The notes under the pieces: generated by a model
Told to the model about the DNA's origin: nothing
The model's input: only the letters and a program-made list of their open reading frames with translations
Database searches by the model: none
Part shown: positions 43,943 through 54,735 of the stretch, piece after piece
Position numbering within the stretch: the first letter of the stretch is position 1
Layout of the letters: every line of letters begins with the position of its first letter
Assembly (NCBI GenBank): GCA_026196615.1
Contig: JAPHSW010000017.1
Span: forward strand, 21,842 to 85,841
Direction: 5' to 3'
Length of the DNA: 64,000 bases
Source of the DNA: Gammaproteobacteria bacterium
Lineage (GTDB): Bacteria; Pseudomonadota; Gammaproteobacteria; GRL18
Program-made: the position numbers and the translations under genes

Positions 43943-45820
43943 ATGGCCTTATTACAAATATCAGAACCTGGACAAACAACAGCTCCTCATCAACATAAGC
44001 TGGCAATTGGCATTGATTTGGGAACAACCAACTCTTTGGTTGCAAGCCTAAGAAGTGGTTTGGCAGAAACGATTGCTGATGAAAATGGCCAGCATTTATT
44101 ACCCTCTGTTGTTCAGTTTCAAGGTAAAAATGAGACAGGCTATCAAACAGAAGTTGGATATGCTGCCCAGCAAAATGCTTCAAATGATCCAATGAATACC
44201 ATTGCCTCAGTCAAACGTTATATGGGGCGAGGGCTGGATGATATAAAAAAACACTCAATTTACGATTTTGTGATAGAAGAGGATTCTGTTGTTCCTCGGA
44301 TTCGTACAGTCGCTGGTAATGTGAGCGCAGTTGAAGTGTCTTCAGAAATCTTAAAAGCTTTAAAACAACGCTCTGAAGAAGCATTGGGTGGTGATTTGAC
44401 AGGAGCTGTCATTACCGTACCAGCCTATTTTGATGATGCCCAGCGACAAGCAACAAAAGATGCAGCAAAACTCGCAGGGTTAAATGTTTTACGTTTAATT
44501 AATGAGCCTACTGCAGCAGCAGTGGCCTATGGCTTAGATACAGGCAGTGAAGGTATTCATGTCATCTATGATTTGGGTGGTGGTACTTTTGATATTTCTA
44601 TTTTGAAGTTGACCAAAGGTATTTTTGAGGTGCTTTCAACTGCGGGTGATTCTGCCTTGGGTGGGGATGATTTAGATCATATCATTACGGACTGGATATT
44701 AGATGAAGCAGAGATCAATGAACCAGCCCCCTCTCTATTGCGCCAAATCCTGGATGTTGCTCGACAAGCAAAGGAAACTTTGAGCGAACAGACATCATGT
44801 AAACTGTCTGTTGACCTAGGAGAGGGAAAATATTGGGATTCTGAGTTATCGCAGCAACAATTTGAAAAACTGATAAAACCTTTGATAAGAAAAACACTTG
44901 TTCCTTGTCGTCGAGCATTACGTGATGCAGGCATTGAAAATGATGAAGTACAGGATGTTGTTATGGTTGGTGGTTCAACCCGAGTGCCTTTAGTGCGTCA
45001 AATGGTTGGTGAATTTTTTTCAACAGAACCATTAATTGAACTTGATCCAGATAAAGTTGTTGCTATTGGAGCTGCACGACAGGCTGATGTTCTTGTAGGA
45101 AACAAATCAGATGAAGATATGCTCTTACTGGATGTCACTCCTTTATCTCTGGGACTGGAGACAATGGGAGGCCTGGCAGAAAAAGTCATTCATCGTAATA
45201 CTACCATTCCAGTAGCAAGAGCTCAGGATTTCACCACCTTTAAAGATGGTCAGACTGCGATGGCAATTCATGTTGTGCAGGGAGAGAGGGAGTTAATCAG
45301 TGATTGCCGTTCTCTTGCTCGCTTTGAATTAAGAGGCATTCCACCAATGGTGGCCGGTGCTGCCAGAATTCGAGTCACCTTCCAGATTGATGCTGATGGG
45401 TTATTATCGGTTTCTGCTAGAGAAGAAACGTCAGGGGTTGAAAGCAGTATCCAGGTGAAACCTTCTTATGGCCTGAGTGATGGTGAAATTGAAACCATGC
45501 TTAAAGACTCCTTTAGTTATGCGCAAGATGATATTGATGCCAGAAACCTTCGAGAAAAACAGGTTGAAGCCAGTCGAGTCATTGAAGCATTAAATGCTGC
45601 AATGGATGAGGATGGAGAAAAATTACTATCCCAGGAAGAGCAAACTCAAATTCGTCAGGCAATTGATGAATTAGCCGAGATAAGCAAGGGAAGTGATCAA
45701 CGTGCAATTAAATTAAAAATTGAAGCGGTTGATAAAGTAACTGCTGAATTTGCGCAGCGCCGAATGGATGCCAGTATTAATAAGGCACTAGCCGGTCAAA
45801 GTGTTGATGACATTGATTAG
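43943..45820 (+). CDS. hscA: Hsp70-type chaperone HscA
   Basis: Specialised Hsp70 for cluster release from IscU. The 625 aa are typical. ATPase motifs [13 protein letters not shown] near residue 23, [14 protein letters not shown] and [15 protein letters not shown] are intact; the substrate domain starts near residue 390 ([17 protein letters not shown]). Position between hscB and fdx distinguishes it from DnaK. Confidence 0.97.
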   Translation: MALLQISEPGQTTAPHQHKLAIGIDLGTTNSLVASLRSGLAETIADENGQHLLPSVVQFQGKNETGYQTEVGYAAQQNASNDPMNTIASVKRYMGRGLDDIKKHSIYDFVIEEDSVVPRIRTVAGNVSAVEVSSEILKALKQRSEEALGGDLTGAVITVPAYFDDAQRQATKDAAKLAGLNVLRLINEPTAAAVAYGLDTGSEGIHVIYDLGGGTFDISILKLTKGIFEVLSTAGDSALGGDDLDHIITDWILDEAEINEPAPSLLRQILDVARQAKETLSEQTSCKLSVDLGEGKYWDSELSQQQFEKLIKPLIRKTLVPCRRALRDAGIENDEVQDVVMVGGSTRVPLVRQMVGEFFSTEPLIELDPDKVVAIGAARQADVLVGNKSDEDMLLLDVTPLSLGLETMGGLAEKVIHRNTTIPVARAQDFTTFKDGQTAMAIHVVQGERELISDCRSLARFELRGIPPMVAGAARIRVTFQIDADGLLSVSAREETSGVESSIQVKPSYGLSDGEIETMLKDSFSYAQDDIDARNLREKQVEASRVIEALNAAMDEDGEKLLSQEEQTQIRQAIDELAEISKGSDQRAIKLKIEAVDKVTAEFAQRRMDASINKALAGQSVDDID

Positions 45821-45879
45821 ATGCTCACTAACATTACAAAATCAGAACATATATAAGCCACAGTCTAAAGGGCCAGAAA

Positions 45880-46218
45880 ATGACCAAGTTAATTTTTTTA
45901 CCTCATGAAGAAATCTGTCCTGAGGGTGCAGTAATTGAAGTTGAACCAGGTATTACAATTTGTGATGCGGCCCAGGAAAATGATATTGAAATTGAGCATG
46001 CCTGTGAGAAATCCTGTGCCTGTACTACTTGTCATGTCATTGTTCGTGAAGGCTTTGACTCTTTAGAGGAAGCCACCGATTTAGAAGAAGATTATCTTGA
46101 TAAGGCGTGGGGTGTTGAACCTGATTCAAGACTGAGTTGCCAAACTGTAGTAGCTGATGAAGATTTAGTCATTGAAATACCTAAATATACTATTAATATG
46201 GTCTCTGAAAATCATTAA
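45880..46218 (+). CDS. fdx: ISC-type [2Fe-2S] ferredoxin
   Basis: 112 aa adrenodoxin-type ferredoxin that donates electrons during cluster assembly. The ligands lie in EHACEKSCACTTCHVIV, with the fourth cysteine in SRLSCQTVV. Acidic overall. Lies between hscA and iscX. Confidence 0.97.
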   Translation: MTKLIFLPHEEICPEGAVIEVEPGITICDAAQENDIEIEHACEKSCACTTCHVIVREGFDSLEEATDLEEDYLDKAWGVEPDSRLSCQTVVADEDLVIEIPKYTINMVSENH

Positions 46219-46284
46219 TAAGTTGATGGCGCTGTTTTCTTAAAATTTATTTTCTGTTCAATAGAAATTTAAACGGAGGGTGTT

Positions 46285-46485
46285 ATGGGATTAAGATGGA
46301 CTGATATTTATGAAGTGGTTATTGAACTGGATGAGAAATATCCTGATGTTGATCCACAATATGTAAGTTTCCCCGATCTGATGGCATGGATTCTAGCTCT
46401 GGATGATTTTGAAGAAACGGAAGCTCATTGCGGAGAGCAAATTCTTGAAGCGATTCAGATGGCCTGGATTGCTGATAGAGAATAG
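46285..46485 (+). CDS. iscX: Fe-S assembly protein IscX
   Basis: 66 aa acidic regulator of IscS. Family signature GLRWTDIYEVVIELDEKYPDVDP at the N-terminus and a conserved C-terminal EAIQMAWIADRE. A strong ribosome site (ggaggg) precedes the ATG. It is the last gene of the isc operon; a hairpin at 46606-46640 follows. Confidence 0.96.
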   Translation: MGLRWTDIYEVVIELDEKYPDVDPQYVSFPDLMAWILALDDFEETEAHCGEQILEAIQMAWIADRE

Positions 46486-46605
46486 AATATATGGTTTCAT
46501 TCTTATGCAGATGTGAAGTCAATCATATTTCCTGCTTATGAATAAAAAAATTATAAATTGATGGTAAAATGAATGGATATTCATGCTATCATCATTGAAA
46601 TAGCA

Positions 46606-46640
46606 CAAACCCACTTATCTTAAGCAAGATAGTGGGTTTG
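46606..46640. terminator. Strong hairpin between the isc operon and rlmN
   Basis: CAAACCCACT-T-ATCTT (46606-46621) pairs with AAGATAGTGGGTTTG (46626-46640) through one bulged T and a 4-base loop. This is the stablest hairpin in the region. No long T-run follows (ttggtt), but it probably ends the isc transcript. Confidence 0.65.
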
Positions 46641-46709
46641 TTGGTTAGGCAGATAAAAAAACATAGCTTTACCCGTTATTAAAAAGTCTATAGAAAGAAA
46701 GCATTATCC

Positions 46710-47861
46710 ATGACACTGTTACCAGACATAAAATCAACAAAAGTTAATTTATTAGGCTATGATTTAGCTCATATGAAAGCTTTTTTTACTGAAATTGGTG
46801 AAAAGCCATTTCGGGCAGTGCAGGTTCTAAAGTGGATTCATCAGTTTGGAGCAGATGACTTTACACAAATGAGTAATGTCAGTCAGAGTTTAAGAAATAG
46901 ACTCAGTGATATTGCAGAAATAAGGGCCCCTGAAATTGTTGCCGAGCAAAAAGCCAGTGATGGTACCATAAAGTGGTTAATGCGTTTAGATGGTGGTAAT
47001 AGTATTGAGACTGTTTTCATTCCTGAAGACAATCGAGGAACTCTATGTGTTTCCTCTCAAGTAGGTTGTGCACTAGATTGTGGTTTTTGCTCAACTGCAA
47101 AGCAAGGGTTTAATCGCAATTTGACCAGTGCTGAAATTATTGCACAGTTATGGGTTGCAAATAGAGCCTTAAATCCTTTAGCTCAATTGAAAGATGAAGC
47201 CCAGTCAAAGCATGGAAAAGTTCAGGATTCAAAAAATCGAGTCATTACTAATGTTGTCTTAATGGGAATGGGAGAGCCTCTACTTAATTTTGATAATGTT
47301 GTTGAAGCCATTCATTTAATGTTAGAAGATCATGCCTATGGTTTGTCCAAACGTCGGGTGACAATTAGTACTGCAGGAGTCGTTCCTGCATTGAAACGTT
47401 TACGTGAAGAATGTGATGTGAGTTTGGCTATCTCATTACATGCACCGAATGATGCTATTCGAAATAAAATTGTGCCACTGAATAAAAAGTATCCAATTAA
47501 AGAGTTACTGGAAGCATGTCAGTATTATTTTAGTGGTGATACGAAAAAGAAACAGTTTACTATTGAATATGTTATGTTGGCTGGAATTAATGATAGTGAA
47601 AAAAATGCTCGTGAGCTGGCCTCTTTGTTAAAAAAACTTCCCTGTAAAATTAATCTGATACCATTTAATCCATTTCCTGATAGTGATTTTGATTGTTCAA
47701 AGATGCAAACGATTAATCGTTTTAAAGACATTTTGTATAAAGCAGGTTATGTTGCAGTGATAAGAAAAACACGTGGTGATGATATTGATGCTGCATGTGG
47801 ACAGCTTGCAGGTAAAGTAAAAGATAAAAGCCGGCGTATTAAACTGGACAAAATGAATTAA
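46710..47861 (+). CDS. rlmN: Dual-specificity rRNA/tRNA adenine-C2 methyltransferase RlmN
   Basis: Radical-SAM enzyme that methylates A2503 of 23S rRNA and A37 of some tRNAs. 383 aa with the cluster motif [19 protein letters not shown] near residue 125 and the catalytic C-terminal cysteine in AACGQLAGK. It stands directly after iscX; the ndk gene that often lies between them is absent. Confidence 0.97.
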   Translation: MTLLPDIKSTKVNLLGYDLAHMKAFFTEIGEKPFRAVQVLKWIHQFGADDFTQMSNVSQSLRNRLSDIAEIRAPEIVAEQKASDGTIKWLMRLDGGNSIETVFIPEDNRGTLCVSSQVGCALDCGFCSTAKQGFNRNLTSAEIIAQLWVANRALNPLAQLKDEAQSKHGKVQDSKNRVITNVVLMGMGEPLLNFDNVVEAIHLMLEDHAYGLSKRRVTISTAGVVPALKRLREECDVSLAISLHAPNDAIRNKIVPLNKKYPIKELLEACQYYFSGDTKKKQFTIEYVMLAGINDSEKNARELASLLKKLPCKINLIPFNPFPDSDFDCSKMQTINRFKDILYKAGYVAVIRKTRGDDIDAACGQLAGKVKDKSRRIKLDKMN

Positions 47862-47942
47862 AGATATAATGAATCTAATTTGAACGGTATTTATGAATAT
47901 TGTTGTCGTTCTTAAATCATGACAAATAGGATAATTGGCTAA

Positions 47943-48746
47943 ATGAAAAAAATAATACTAATGTTGTTCTCTATTTATACATTGAGTGCATGCCAAACAG
48001 CTCCACTTGATTCTGATGGCGCAGATAATTCTGGTTTAGATGTTCAGTATGAGGTCATGCATGAATCAGGTAACCAGGCGGCTAATATTAACACCCAATT
48101 AGGAGCTGGTTATATTGCTAATGGTAATTATGAACGAGCTTTAGTAAAGCTTAATAAGGCGCTTCAGCTAGATCCTAAACATCCCATGGCTCATAATTAT
48201 TTAGGTGTATTATATGGACGTCTTGAACGTCCTGATAAAGCAAGGTCTCAGTTTAATCAAGCATTGAAACTTGCGCCAGGCAATTCATCGATACAGAATA
48301 ATTATGCTGTTTTCCTTTGTGAGCAAAAAGAATATGAGCATGCCCAGAAGCTTTTTAAGAAAGTCCTGGATAATCCAATCTATGACGACTTGGCTAATGC
48401 CTATCAAAGTGCCGCATGGTGTGCCTATGATAATAACGATATAGAGTTATCCGAAAAGCTCTATCGTAAGGCACTAAAAATTGACGCTAATTCACTTCGT
48501 TCCTTATTGGGACTGGCTAAAGTTAATTATAAAAATAAGGTTTATCAATATGCCTGGAATTATTTTGAACGTTATTATAAAGCATCAGCCCTTGATGCGG
48601 ATGCTTTATGGTTAGGTATTAATATCCTTAATAATCTTGAAAAGCCAGATATAAATTTATTATCCAGTTATGAATTACAGTTAAAAAGTAAATACCCAGA
48701 TAGTGATCAAACCAAATGGTTTTATCAAGGCAAACAGGAATACTAA
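47943..48746 (+). CDS. pilF: Type IV pilus biogenesis lipoprotein PilF/PilW
   Basis: Outer-membrane lipoprotein that helps the PilQ secretin assemble. 267 aa with lipobox LSAC (Cys17) and about six TPR units from residue 50, including YIANGNYERALVKLNKALQLDPKHPMAHNYLG. Conserved place between rlmN and rodZ. The stop (48746) is 2 bp before the preferred rodZ start. Confidence 0.92.
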   Translation: MKKIILMLFSIYTLSACQTAPLDSDGADNSGLDVQYEVMHESGNQAANINTQLGAGYIANGNYERALVKLNKALQLDPKHPMAHNYLGVLYGRLERPDKARSQFNQALKLAPGNSSIQNNYAVFLCEQKEYEHAQKLFKKVLDNPIYDDLANAYQSAAWCAYDNNDIELSEKLYRKALKIDANSLRSLLGLAKVNYKNKVYQYAWNYFERYYKASALDADALWLGINILNNLEKPDINLLSSYELQLKSKYPDSDQTKWFYQGKQEY

Positions 48747-48748
48747 TC

Positions 48749-49951
48749 TTGGAAAAACAATCAGAACAACAAGAATTAAAAGATATTATTGCCAGCAGGG
48801 AAGATGGTTTTGGGCATCTGTTTAAAATCGCTCGAGGTGAAAAAAATCTAAGCATTGAGGATGTTGCTCGAGATCTGCATCTGGATAAAAAAATTATAAT
48901 TGCTTTGGAGAGCGAAGATCATACACAATTACCTGTTGCTGCATTTGTTTGTGGGTATATTCGAAATTATGCACGATTGTTAAATATCCAGCCTGAACCA
49001 TTAATTGAGTATTATAAAAAAGATCGCAGTGATGATACGCTTAAACCTGAGTTAAAAATTATTAAAGAAAGAGGCACCTCTGGACCATCAATTGTCTCTA
49101 CAACCCTTTCTGCAATGATAATGCCTACCATTACTGTGTTTATTTTGTTAGCTTTGGCTGTAGGTGGCTGGCAGGTCTGGCTCTATGTATCAAATAGTGG
49201 CTTAAATAGCGAAAATAATGGAATTGAGTTGGACGCTGTAGATTCAGATATTAGTGAGAATGTTGAAGCAAATGATCCAGATGCACTCTTACTACCCGAA
49301 ATTAATGAATCCTATGAACCACCTGTAAAAGAATTATTGGAAAATAGCTCTCCTAATCAGGAAAACTCTGTGTCTGATGTTAAATCTATGCCCATCAGTG
49401 AGTTATCTTCCTCTATTGAGGATTCTACTGCCCTTTCTGAGGACTCTTCCTCCGTTGATGGCTTTTCTCCTGTTGAGGACTCTTCTCCTGTTGAGGACTC
49501 TTCCCCAGTTGAAGACTCTGTTCCGGCTGAAAACTCTTCTTTGCTTAATAATACTTCCTCTGTTAATGATAGTAGGCAAGTAGACACCTCTTCTCTCGAT
49601 GAAGCAATAAACTCTAGTAATATTGCTCAATCTACTGAAAATTCTGAATTTACTGATACCTTGGGCTCAAGAACAACAGGTTCTGAGGATTTACCTCCAG
49701 CAGGGATTGTGAAAGATCAGTTAATTTTGGAGTTTTCTGGTAATTCATGGGTAAGTATTAAAGATTCGAACAATAAAATTCTATCTACAGGCCTTAAAAA
49801 ATCATCTGAAATACTTAAGCTGAATGGAAAATTACCCTATAAAGTTTTTCTAGGAGATGCACGAGTTGTTAAAATTAGTATTAATGGAAAAACATTTGAG
49901 CACTCAAATTTTATAAATGAGAAAAATGTTGCTCGTTTTAATGTAGAATAG
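48749..49951 (+). CDS. rodZ: Cytoskeletal protein RodZ
   Basis: Bitopic protein that links MreB to the envelope and sets rod shape. 400 aa from TTG 48749, preferred because aggaa lies about 9 bases upstream; an ATG at 48716 overlaps pilF and lacks a ribosome site. Order: N-terminal HTH (about 15-90, GHLFKIARGEKNLSIEDVARDLHL), one span (about 123-145), a long Ser/Glu/Asp periplasmic linker with tandem SPVEDS repeats, and a C-terminal DUF4115 domain (about 318-400). Confidence 0.92.
   Translation: MEKQSEQQELKDIIASREDGFGHLFKIARGEKNLSIEDVARDLHLDKKIIIALESEDHTQLPVAAFVCGYIRNYARLLNIQPEPLIEYYKKDRSDDTLKPELKIIKERGTSGPSIVSTTLSAMIMPTITVFILLALAVGGWQVWLYVSNSGLNSENNGIELDAVDSDISENVEANDPDALLLPEINESYEPPVKELLENSSPNQENSVSDVKSMPISELSSSIEDSTALSEDSSSVDGFSPVEDSSPVEDSSPVEDSVPAENSSLLNNTSSVNDSRQVDTSSLDEAINSSNIAQSTENSEFTDTLGSRTTGSEDLPPAGIVKDQLILEFSGNSWVSIKDSNNKILSTGLKKSSEILKLNGKLPYKVFLGDARVVKISINGKTFEHSNFINEKNVARFNVE
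49442..49540 (+). repeat. 18-bp tandem repeat encoding SPVEDS in rodZ
   Basis: Codons for SPVEDS start at 49466, 49484 and 49502, the first two units being almost identical at DNA level. Degenerate copies flank them (EDSSSVDG before, PAENSS after). The repeat keeps the reading frame (18 bp). Confidence 0.8.
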
Positions 49952-49993
49952 CCTCTTTTTATTTACAACTCTTTTACAGGATAGGCAATTACT

Positions 49994-51286
49994 TTGGCAG
50001 AAAAAATCCAATCAATTCGTGGAATGAACGATATTCTTCCCGATGAAAGTCCCGCCTGGCAATTTATTGAAGAAAAATTACGTCAACTCATGCAAAGTTA
50101 TGACTATGATGAAATACGTTTTCCCATTGTTGAAAAAACAGCTTTGTTTAAACGCTCTATCGGTGAAGTTACTGATATTGTTGAAAAAGAAATGTATACC
50201 TTTGATGACCGAAATGGTGACAGTCTGACGTTGAGGCCGGAAGGAACGGCTGCTTGTGTGCGAGCAGGGATACAAAATGGTATACTGGTCAATCAGCAAC
50301 AAAGGCTGTGGTATTTAGGTCCCATGTTTCGTCATGAAAGACCTCAAAAAGGACGCTATAGACAGTTTCATCAGATGGGAGTCGAAGTTTTTGGTCTCGA
50401 TGGACCTGATATTGATGCTGAGCTGATTTGTATGACAGCTCGGTTGTGGAAAATGCTGGGCTTATCGGATTCTGTTACTCTACAGTTAAACTCGTTAGGT
50501 ACGCCTTCATCAAGAGAAGTTTATCGCAGTATTTTGACTGATTATCTTCAAGCGAATAAAGAATTACTGGATGATGACAGCTTACGTCGTTTAGAGAGTA
50601 ACCCTTTGCGAATTCTGGATAGTAAAAATCCAGCCATGCAAGAAATGATTGAACAAGCACCAAGGCTGATGGATCATCTTGATGATGAGTCAAAAGAGCA
50701 TTTTTCACGTTTGCGTGCCTATCTCGATAGTGCTGGAATTGCTTATGAAATTAATACTCGGCTGGTACGTGGCTTAGATTATTACAGTAAAACCGTTTTT
50801 GAATGGGTGACTGATAAACTGGGTGCACAGGGTACGATATGTGCTGGTGGACGCTATGATGGCCTGGTGAAACAGCTGGGTGGACGTGATACTCGTGCTG
50901 TGGGCTTTGCTATGGGATTAGAACGTCTCATTAGTTTGATTAAGCAAGACGAACTGGAGAAGCACCTCAAGCATCCTCATGCAGTTATGCTGATGATGGG
51001 CGAAAGAGCACAAAACTCTGGCCTGGCCTTGACTGAGAAAATACGTAACGACATTGTCAATGTTCGTATTTTTAATGTCTGTGGTGGTGGTAGTTTTAAA
51101 AGCCAGATGAAACGAGCAGATAAAAGCCAGGCTCAAATTGCATTGATTATTGGCGATGATGAACTGGACAATGATGTCGTGACTGTGAAATATTTGCGAG
51201 CGGATAGAGATGCTGATAAACCCCAGCAAGAACAATTATCACAGTCGCAATTACTTGAATTATTAAATGAATTAGTTATAGCTTAA
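49994..51286 (+). CDS. hisS: Histidyl-tRNA synthetase
   Basis: Class II synthetase, 430 aa. Start is TTG at 49994, giving [13 protein letters not shown], in line with E. coli HisS (MAKNIQAIRGMND). Motif 2 is [16 protein letters not shown], the HisA motif is [15 protein letters not shown], and motif 3 is [11 protein letters not shown]. The C-terminal anticodon domain covers about 330-430. The ispG gene usually present between rodZ and hisS is absent. Confidence 0.97.
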   Translation: MAEKIQSIRGMNDILPDESPAWQFIEEKLRQLMQSYDYDEIRFPIVEKTALFKRSIGEVTDIVEKEMYTFDDRNGDSLTLRPEGTAACVRAGIQNGILVNQQQRLWYLGPMFRHERPQKGRYRQFHQMGVEVFGLDGPDIDAELICMTARLWKMLGLSDSVTLQLNSLGTPSSREVYRSILTDYLQANKELLDDDSLRRLESNPLRILDSKNPAMQEMIEQAPRLMDHLDDESKEHFSRLRAYLDSAGIAYEINTRLVRGLDYYSKTVFEWVTDKLGAQGTICAGGRYDGLVKQLGGRDTRAVGFAMGLERLISLIKQDELEKHLKHPHAVMLMMGERAQNSGLALTEKIRNDIVNVRIFNVCGGGSFKSQMKRADKSQAQIALIIGDDELDNDVVTVKYLRADRDADKPQQEQLSQSQLLELLNELVIA

Positions 51287-51316
51287 TAGGCTGCTTTAAG
51301 TTTTTAGGAATATAGA

Positions 51317-51946
51317 ATGGATAATTACGAAACAGAAGAACAACAAGTAGAAGCCATAAAAAAATGGTGGAGTGAAAATTTTAAAATGGTCATTTTTCTG
51401 ACAGTTGTAGGCCTGGGCAGTATTGTTGGCGTTCAACAATGGAAAAATAACCAGATAGTTGAAGCACAAACGGCTTCTATGGAATATGACCATATTTTGA
51501 AGGTTGTCAAAGAGAGCAAAAAAGAGCCTATTAATCAACAGGTCGAAACAATGCTCAATGAATATCCTGATTATACCTATGCTGCTTTATCAGCCATGCT
51601 GGAAGCTAAACAAATGATTGAAGCAGGAAAAATGGCTGAAGCAGAGAAAAAACTTCAGTGGGTTATTGAAAATGGTAAAGCCCAGAATTTACAACATATT
51701 TCCAGAATTCGTCTGGCGACTTTAATGTCTGCACAAGGTAAAAATGAAGAAGCACTGAAGGTGCTAAATGTTGAGCATGGCAGTTTTAAAGCCAGTTATC
51801 TAGAAGTTAAGGGTGATATTTTGGTTGCTCTGAAACGCACTAATGAAGCTCGTTCTGCTTATGATCAAGCATTAGAAGCTTATGCGGCAATTGGTGCGAA
51901 TGCTCAAATACTAAGAGTTAAGCGTAACGACCTGGGTAACTCATGA
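51317..51946 (+). CDS. yfgM: YfgM family inner-membrane protein (ancillary SecYEG translocon subunit)
   Basis: 209 aa bitopic protein. Short cytoplasmic N-terminus, one span (about 23-41, FKMVIFLTVVGLGSIVGV) and a periplasmic TPR-like domain. In E. coli it works with PpiD at the Sec translocon and hands on outer-membrane proteins. Overlaps the bamB start by 4 bp (ATGA), so coupled. Confidence 0.93.
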   Translation: MDNYETEEQQVEAIKKWWSENFKMVIFLTVVGLGSIVGVQQWKNNQIVEAQTASMEYDHILKVVKESKKEPINQQVETMLNEYPDYTYAALSAMLEAKQMIEAGKMAEAEKKLQWVIENGKAQNLQHISRIRLATLMSAQGKNEEALKVLNVEHGSFKASYLEVKGDILVALKRTNEARSAYDQALEAYAAIGANAQILRVKRNDLGNS

Positions 51947-53184
51947 TGGATTACGTAAGCACATCTTTAGTTTTAAAAAAAACATTTAGGAACTCTTTTA
52001 TTTTAAGCCCTTTGTTTTTGAAAAAAATCACAGCCATCAGTTTTTTCACTCTGTTCAGTTTACAACTGACAGGATGTGGGTGGACAGATAGCTTTTTTGG
52101 CGGTGAAGATAATTCAATACCGCCTACTGAACTTGAAGATATTAATAGTTCAGTTCAAGTACGTTCTGTGTGGAGTAAAAATGTTGGTGTTGGGATTGAT
52201 GAAGCCTTTGTTGATCTTAAACCTGCAATAACAGACTCAGAAATTTTCACAGTTGATCGTGAAGGCCAGGTAACATCACTAAGTTTGTCTAATGGTGGTA
52301 TTAATTGGCAAGTTGAACTGGATACTGTTATTACTGGCGGTGTGGGTTATGGTGAAGGTTCCCTGGTTGTGGGAGATAACCGTGGTGAAGTCATCGCACT
52401 TGATGCTGGAACTGGTTTAGTTAAATGGCAGAGAGAGCTAAGCAGTGTTATGTTGTCAGCTCCACTCATACAAGATGATATCCTGATCGTTCGTACTGGA
52501 GATGGTAGAGTATATGGTTTGAATGCTGAAAATGGAAGCCAGGTTTGGGTTTATGATCGGGGTGTGCCTGTCTTGACCTTACGGGGCAATAGTAGTCCTT
52601 TGATTGGTGGTCGAGAACTTGTTTTTACGGGCTTTGATAGTGGCAAAGTTGCAGCTGTAGGTGTTCAACATGGACGTTTATTATGGGAAGCAGATGCGGC
52701 AGTACCAAGAGGTCGTTCTGATTTGGAACGTTTGGTTGATATTGATGGCAGTATGATTCTCGTTGGACGAGTGTTGTATGTGGCAACCTATCAGGGAAGA
52801 ATAGTTGCAATAGATGCTTTGGAAGGTGAAATTTTATGGGCCAAAGAAATGTCTTCTTATGCAGGTATTTCAGCTGATGAACGTCATATATATGTTACAG
52901 ATAGCGATAGTAATCTCTGGGCTGTCGATCGCGTTTCAGGCGATATGTTATGGAAACAGGATAAACTGGCTTATCGTGATTTAACGGCTCCAGTTGCGAT
53001 TGATGAATATGTTTTAGTCGGTGATTTTGAAGGTTATGTCCACATTATTTCTCGTTTAGATGGTGAGCTTATTGGCCGTGAAAAAATTGATGGTGATGGC
53101 TTTCATGTCCAACCTCAAACTGATGGTGAAGTAATCTATATTTATGGTAATGGTGGTACCTTAGCCGCCTTAAAGCTAAATTAA
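51943..53184 (+). CDS. bamB: Outer-membrane assembly lipoprotein BamB
   Basis: Beta-propeller component of the BAM complex. 413 aa; the hydrophobic N-terminal segment ends in lipobox LTGC (about residue 45), so the signal region is longer than usual and a start further in is possible. PQQ-like propeller blades recur as GxxxWQVEL/ GLVKWQREL / GSQVWVYD / GEILWAKE / GDMLWKQD. Standard place between yfgM and der. Confidence 0.95.
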   Translation: MMDYVSTSLVLKKTFRNSFILSPLFLKKITAISFFTLFSLQLTGCGWTDSFFGGEDNSIPPTELEDINSSVQVRSVWSKNVGVGIDEAFVDLKPAITDSEIFTVDREGQVTSLSLSNGGINWQVELDTVITGGVGYGEGSLVVGDNRGEVIALDAGTGLVKWQRELSSVMLSAPLIQDDILIVRTGDGRVYGLNAENGSQVWVYDRGVPVLTLRGNSSPLIGGRELVFTGFDSGKVAAVGVQHGRLLWEADAAVPRGRSDLERLVDIDGSMILVGRVLYVATYQGRIVAIDALEGEILWAKEMSSYAGISADERHIYVTDSDSNLWAVDRVSGDMLWKQDKLAYRDLTAPVAIDEYVLVGDFEGYVHIISRLDGELIGREKIDGDGFHVQPQTDGEVIYIYGNGGTLAALKLN

Positions 53185-53232
53185 AAAGAGTTTCATGAAA
53201 GTAATAAATAGTTTAAAGAGCCAAAGAAAGCT

Positions 53233-54675
53233 ATGAAGCCTGTAATTGCCCTTGTTGGGCGACCCAATGTAGGTAAGTCAACACTTTTTAATCGCTTGAC
53301 AAAAACCCGTGATGCATTAGTTGCAGATATGCCTGGTGTGACACGAGACAGGCAATATGGTGATGGTATTGTGGGCAATCGTCCTTATATTGTGATCGAT
53401 ACTGGCGGTCTAAGCGGTGAGGATGAGGGAGTTGATACTCTCATGCAATCACAAGTTTACCAGGCAATGAAGGAAGCAAATATTATTTTGTTTCTGGTTG
53501 ATGGACGTGGTGGTCAAACAGGGCATGATCAAACTATTGCTCAGCATTTACGTGCTCTGGGTAAAGAAATTATAGTTTTAGTAAATAAAGCAGAAGGCAT
53601 GAATGTTGATGTCGTTGAATCTGATTTTTATTCTTTAGGGTTAGGACAGCCTTATGCGGTATCTGCATCACATGGTGATGGCATAGAACCACTGATGGAA
53701 GAATTATTGTCAGCGGTACCTGAAGAATCCGAAAATGAATCAGATGAAGATTCTTATGCAAGCAGCGGTATTAAATTAGCTATTGTTGGACGTCCTAATG
53801 TGGGTAAATCAACACTGATTAACCGACTAATGGGTGAAGAACGAGTGGTCGCATTTGATATGCCAGGAACGACTCGAGATAGTATTTTTATACCCTTTGA
53901 GCGTGATGGAAAGCGCTATACCTTTATTGATACGGCAGGTGTTAGACGCCGAAGTCGGGTCAAAGAGGCAATTGAGAAATTTTCTATTATTAAAGCATTA
54001 CAGGCTATTGAATCTGCTAATGTTGTGATTTTGATGTTAGATGCTCATGAAGGAATTACTGATCAAGATCTCCATTTGCTCAGTTATATTATTGATACAG
54101 GAAGAGCATTAATCATTGCGATTAACAAATGGGATGGGATGACCAAGGATGCTCGGGAGTTTGTTAAAGAACAGCTAGAGCGTCGCCTTCCTTTTCTGGA
54201 CTATGCCAAATACCACTATATCTCTGCTTTACATGGCAGTGGTGTGGGGTTGTTATATGATTCTGTTGATAAAGCCTATGAATCAGCTATGAAACGACAT
54301 CAACCTGCTAAATTAAGCACCTTACTTGATGAAGCAGTGAAAATGCATCAGCCACCATTGGCTAGAGGGCGTCGAATTAAATTACGTTATGCCCACCAGG
54401 GTGGTCAAAACCCTCCATTGATCGTGATTCATGGTAGCCAAACAGAGCATGTTCCTGAATCGTATAAACGCTATCTGATGAACTCATTTCGTAAATGGTT
54501 GAAATTAGAAGCCACGCCAATTCGCCTGCAGTTTAAAAACAGCTCTAACCCGTATCGTGGAACCAAAAGGAACAATGATAAAACCAAGCAACTTATGGTA
54601 AAACGACATCGTCAGACAAAAAATATGGCGAAAAAATATAGCGGGAAGAAGAATAAGAGAACTAATAGAGATTAG
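53233..54675 (+). CDS. der: Ribosome-assembly GTPase Der (EngA)
   Basis: Double-GTPase for 50S assembly. 480 aa with two G domains: GRPNVGKSTLFN near residue 8 and GRPNVGKSTLIN near residue 186, each followed by DTGG / DTAG and NKxD-type motifs. A KH-like domain follows, and a very basic C-terminus (KRHRQTKNMAKKYSGKKNKRTNRD). Ends at a shared terminator. Confidence 0.97.
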   Translation: MKPVIALVGRPNVGKSTLFNRLTKTRDALVADMPGVTRDRQYGDGIVGNRPYIVIDTGGLSGEDEGVDTLMQSQVYQAMKEANIILFLVDGRGGQTGHDQTIAQHLRALGKEIIVLVNKAEGMNVDVVESDFYSLGLGQPYAVSASHGDGIEPLMEELLSAVPEESENESDEDSYASSGIKLAIVGRPNVGKSTLINRLMGEERVVAFDMPGTTRDSIFIPFERDGKRYTFIDTAGVRRRSRVKEAIEKFSIIKALQAIESANVVILMLDAHEGITDQDLHLLSYIIDTGRALIIAINKWDGMTKDAREFVKEQLERRLPFLDYAKYHYISALHGSGVGLLYDSVDKAYESAMKRHQPAKLSTLLDEAVKMHQPPLARGRRIKLRYAHQGGQNPPLIVIHGSQTEHVPESYKRYLMNSFRKWLKLEATPIRLQFKNSSNPYRGTKRNNDKTKQLMVKRHRQTKNMAKKYSGKKNKRTNRD

Positions 54676-54690
54676 TTATTTATGAAGTGA

Positions 54691-54732
54691 GACAAGTCCG
54701 TAGCCCTGATAGCCAATAGGACTCGTCTTATT
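54691..54732. terminator. Bidirectional terminator between der and the cNMP-binding gene
   Basis: GAC-A-AGTCC (54691-54699) pairs with GGACT-C-GTC (54719-54727), with one internal mismatch, and is followed by TTATTTTATT. It lies between convergent stops at 54675 and 54736. Confidence 0.6.
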
Positions 54733-54735
54733 TTA

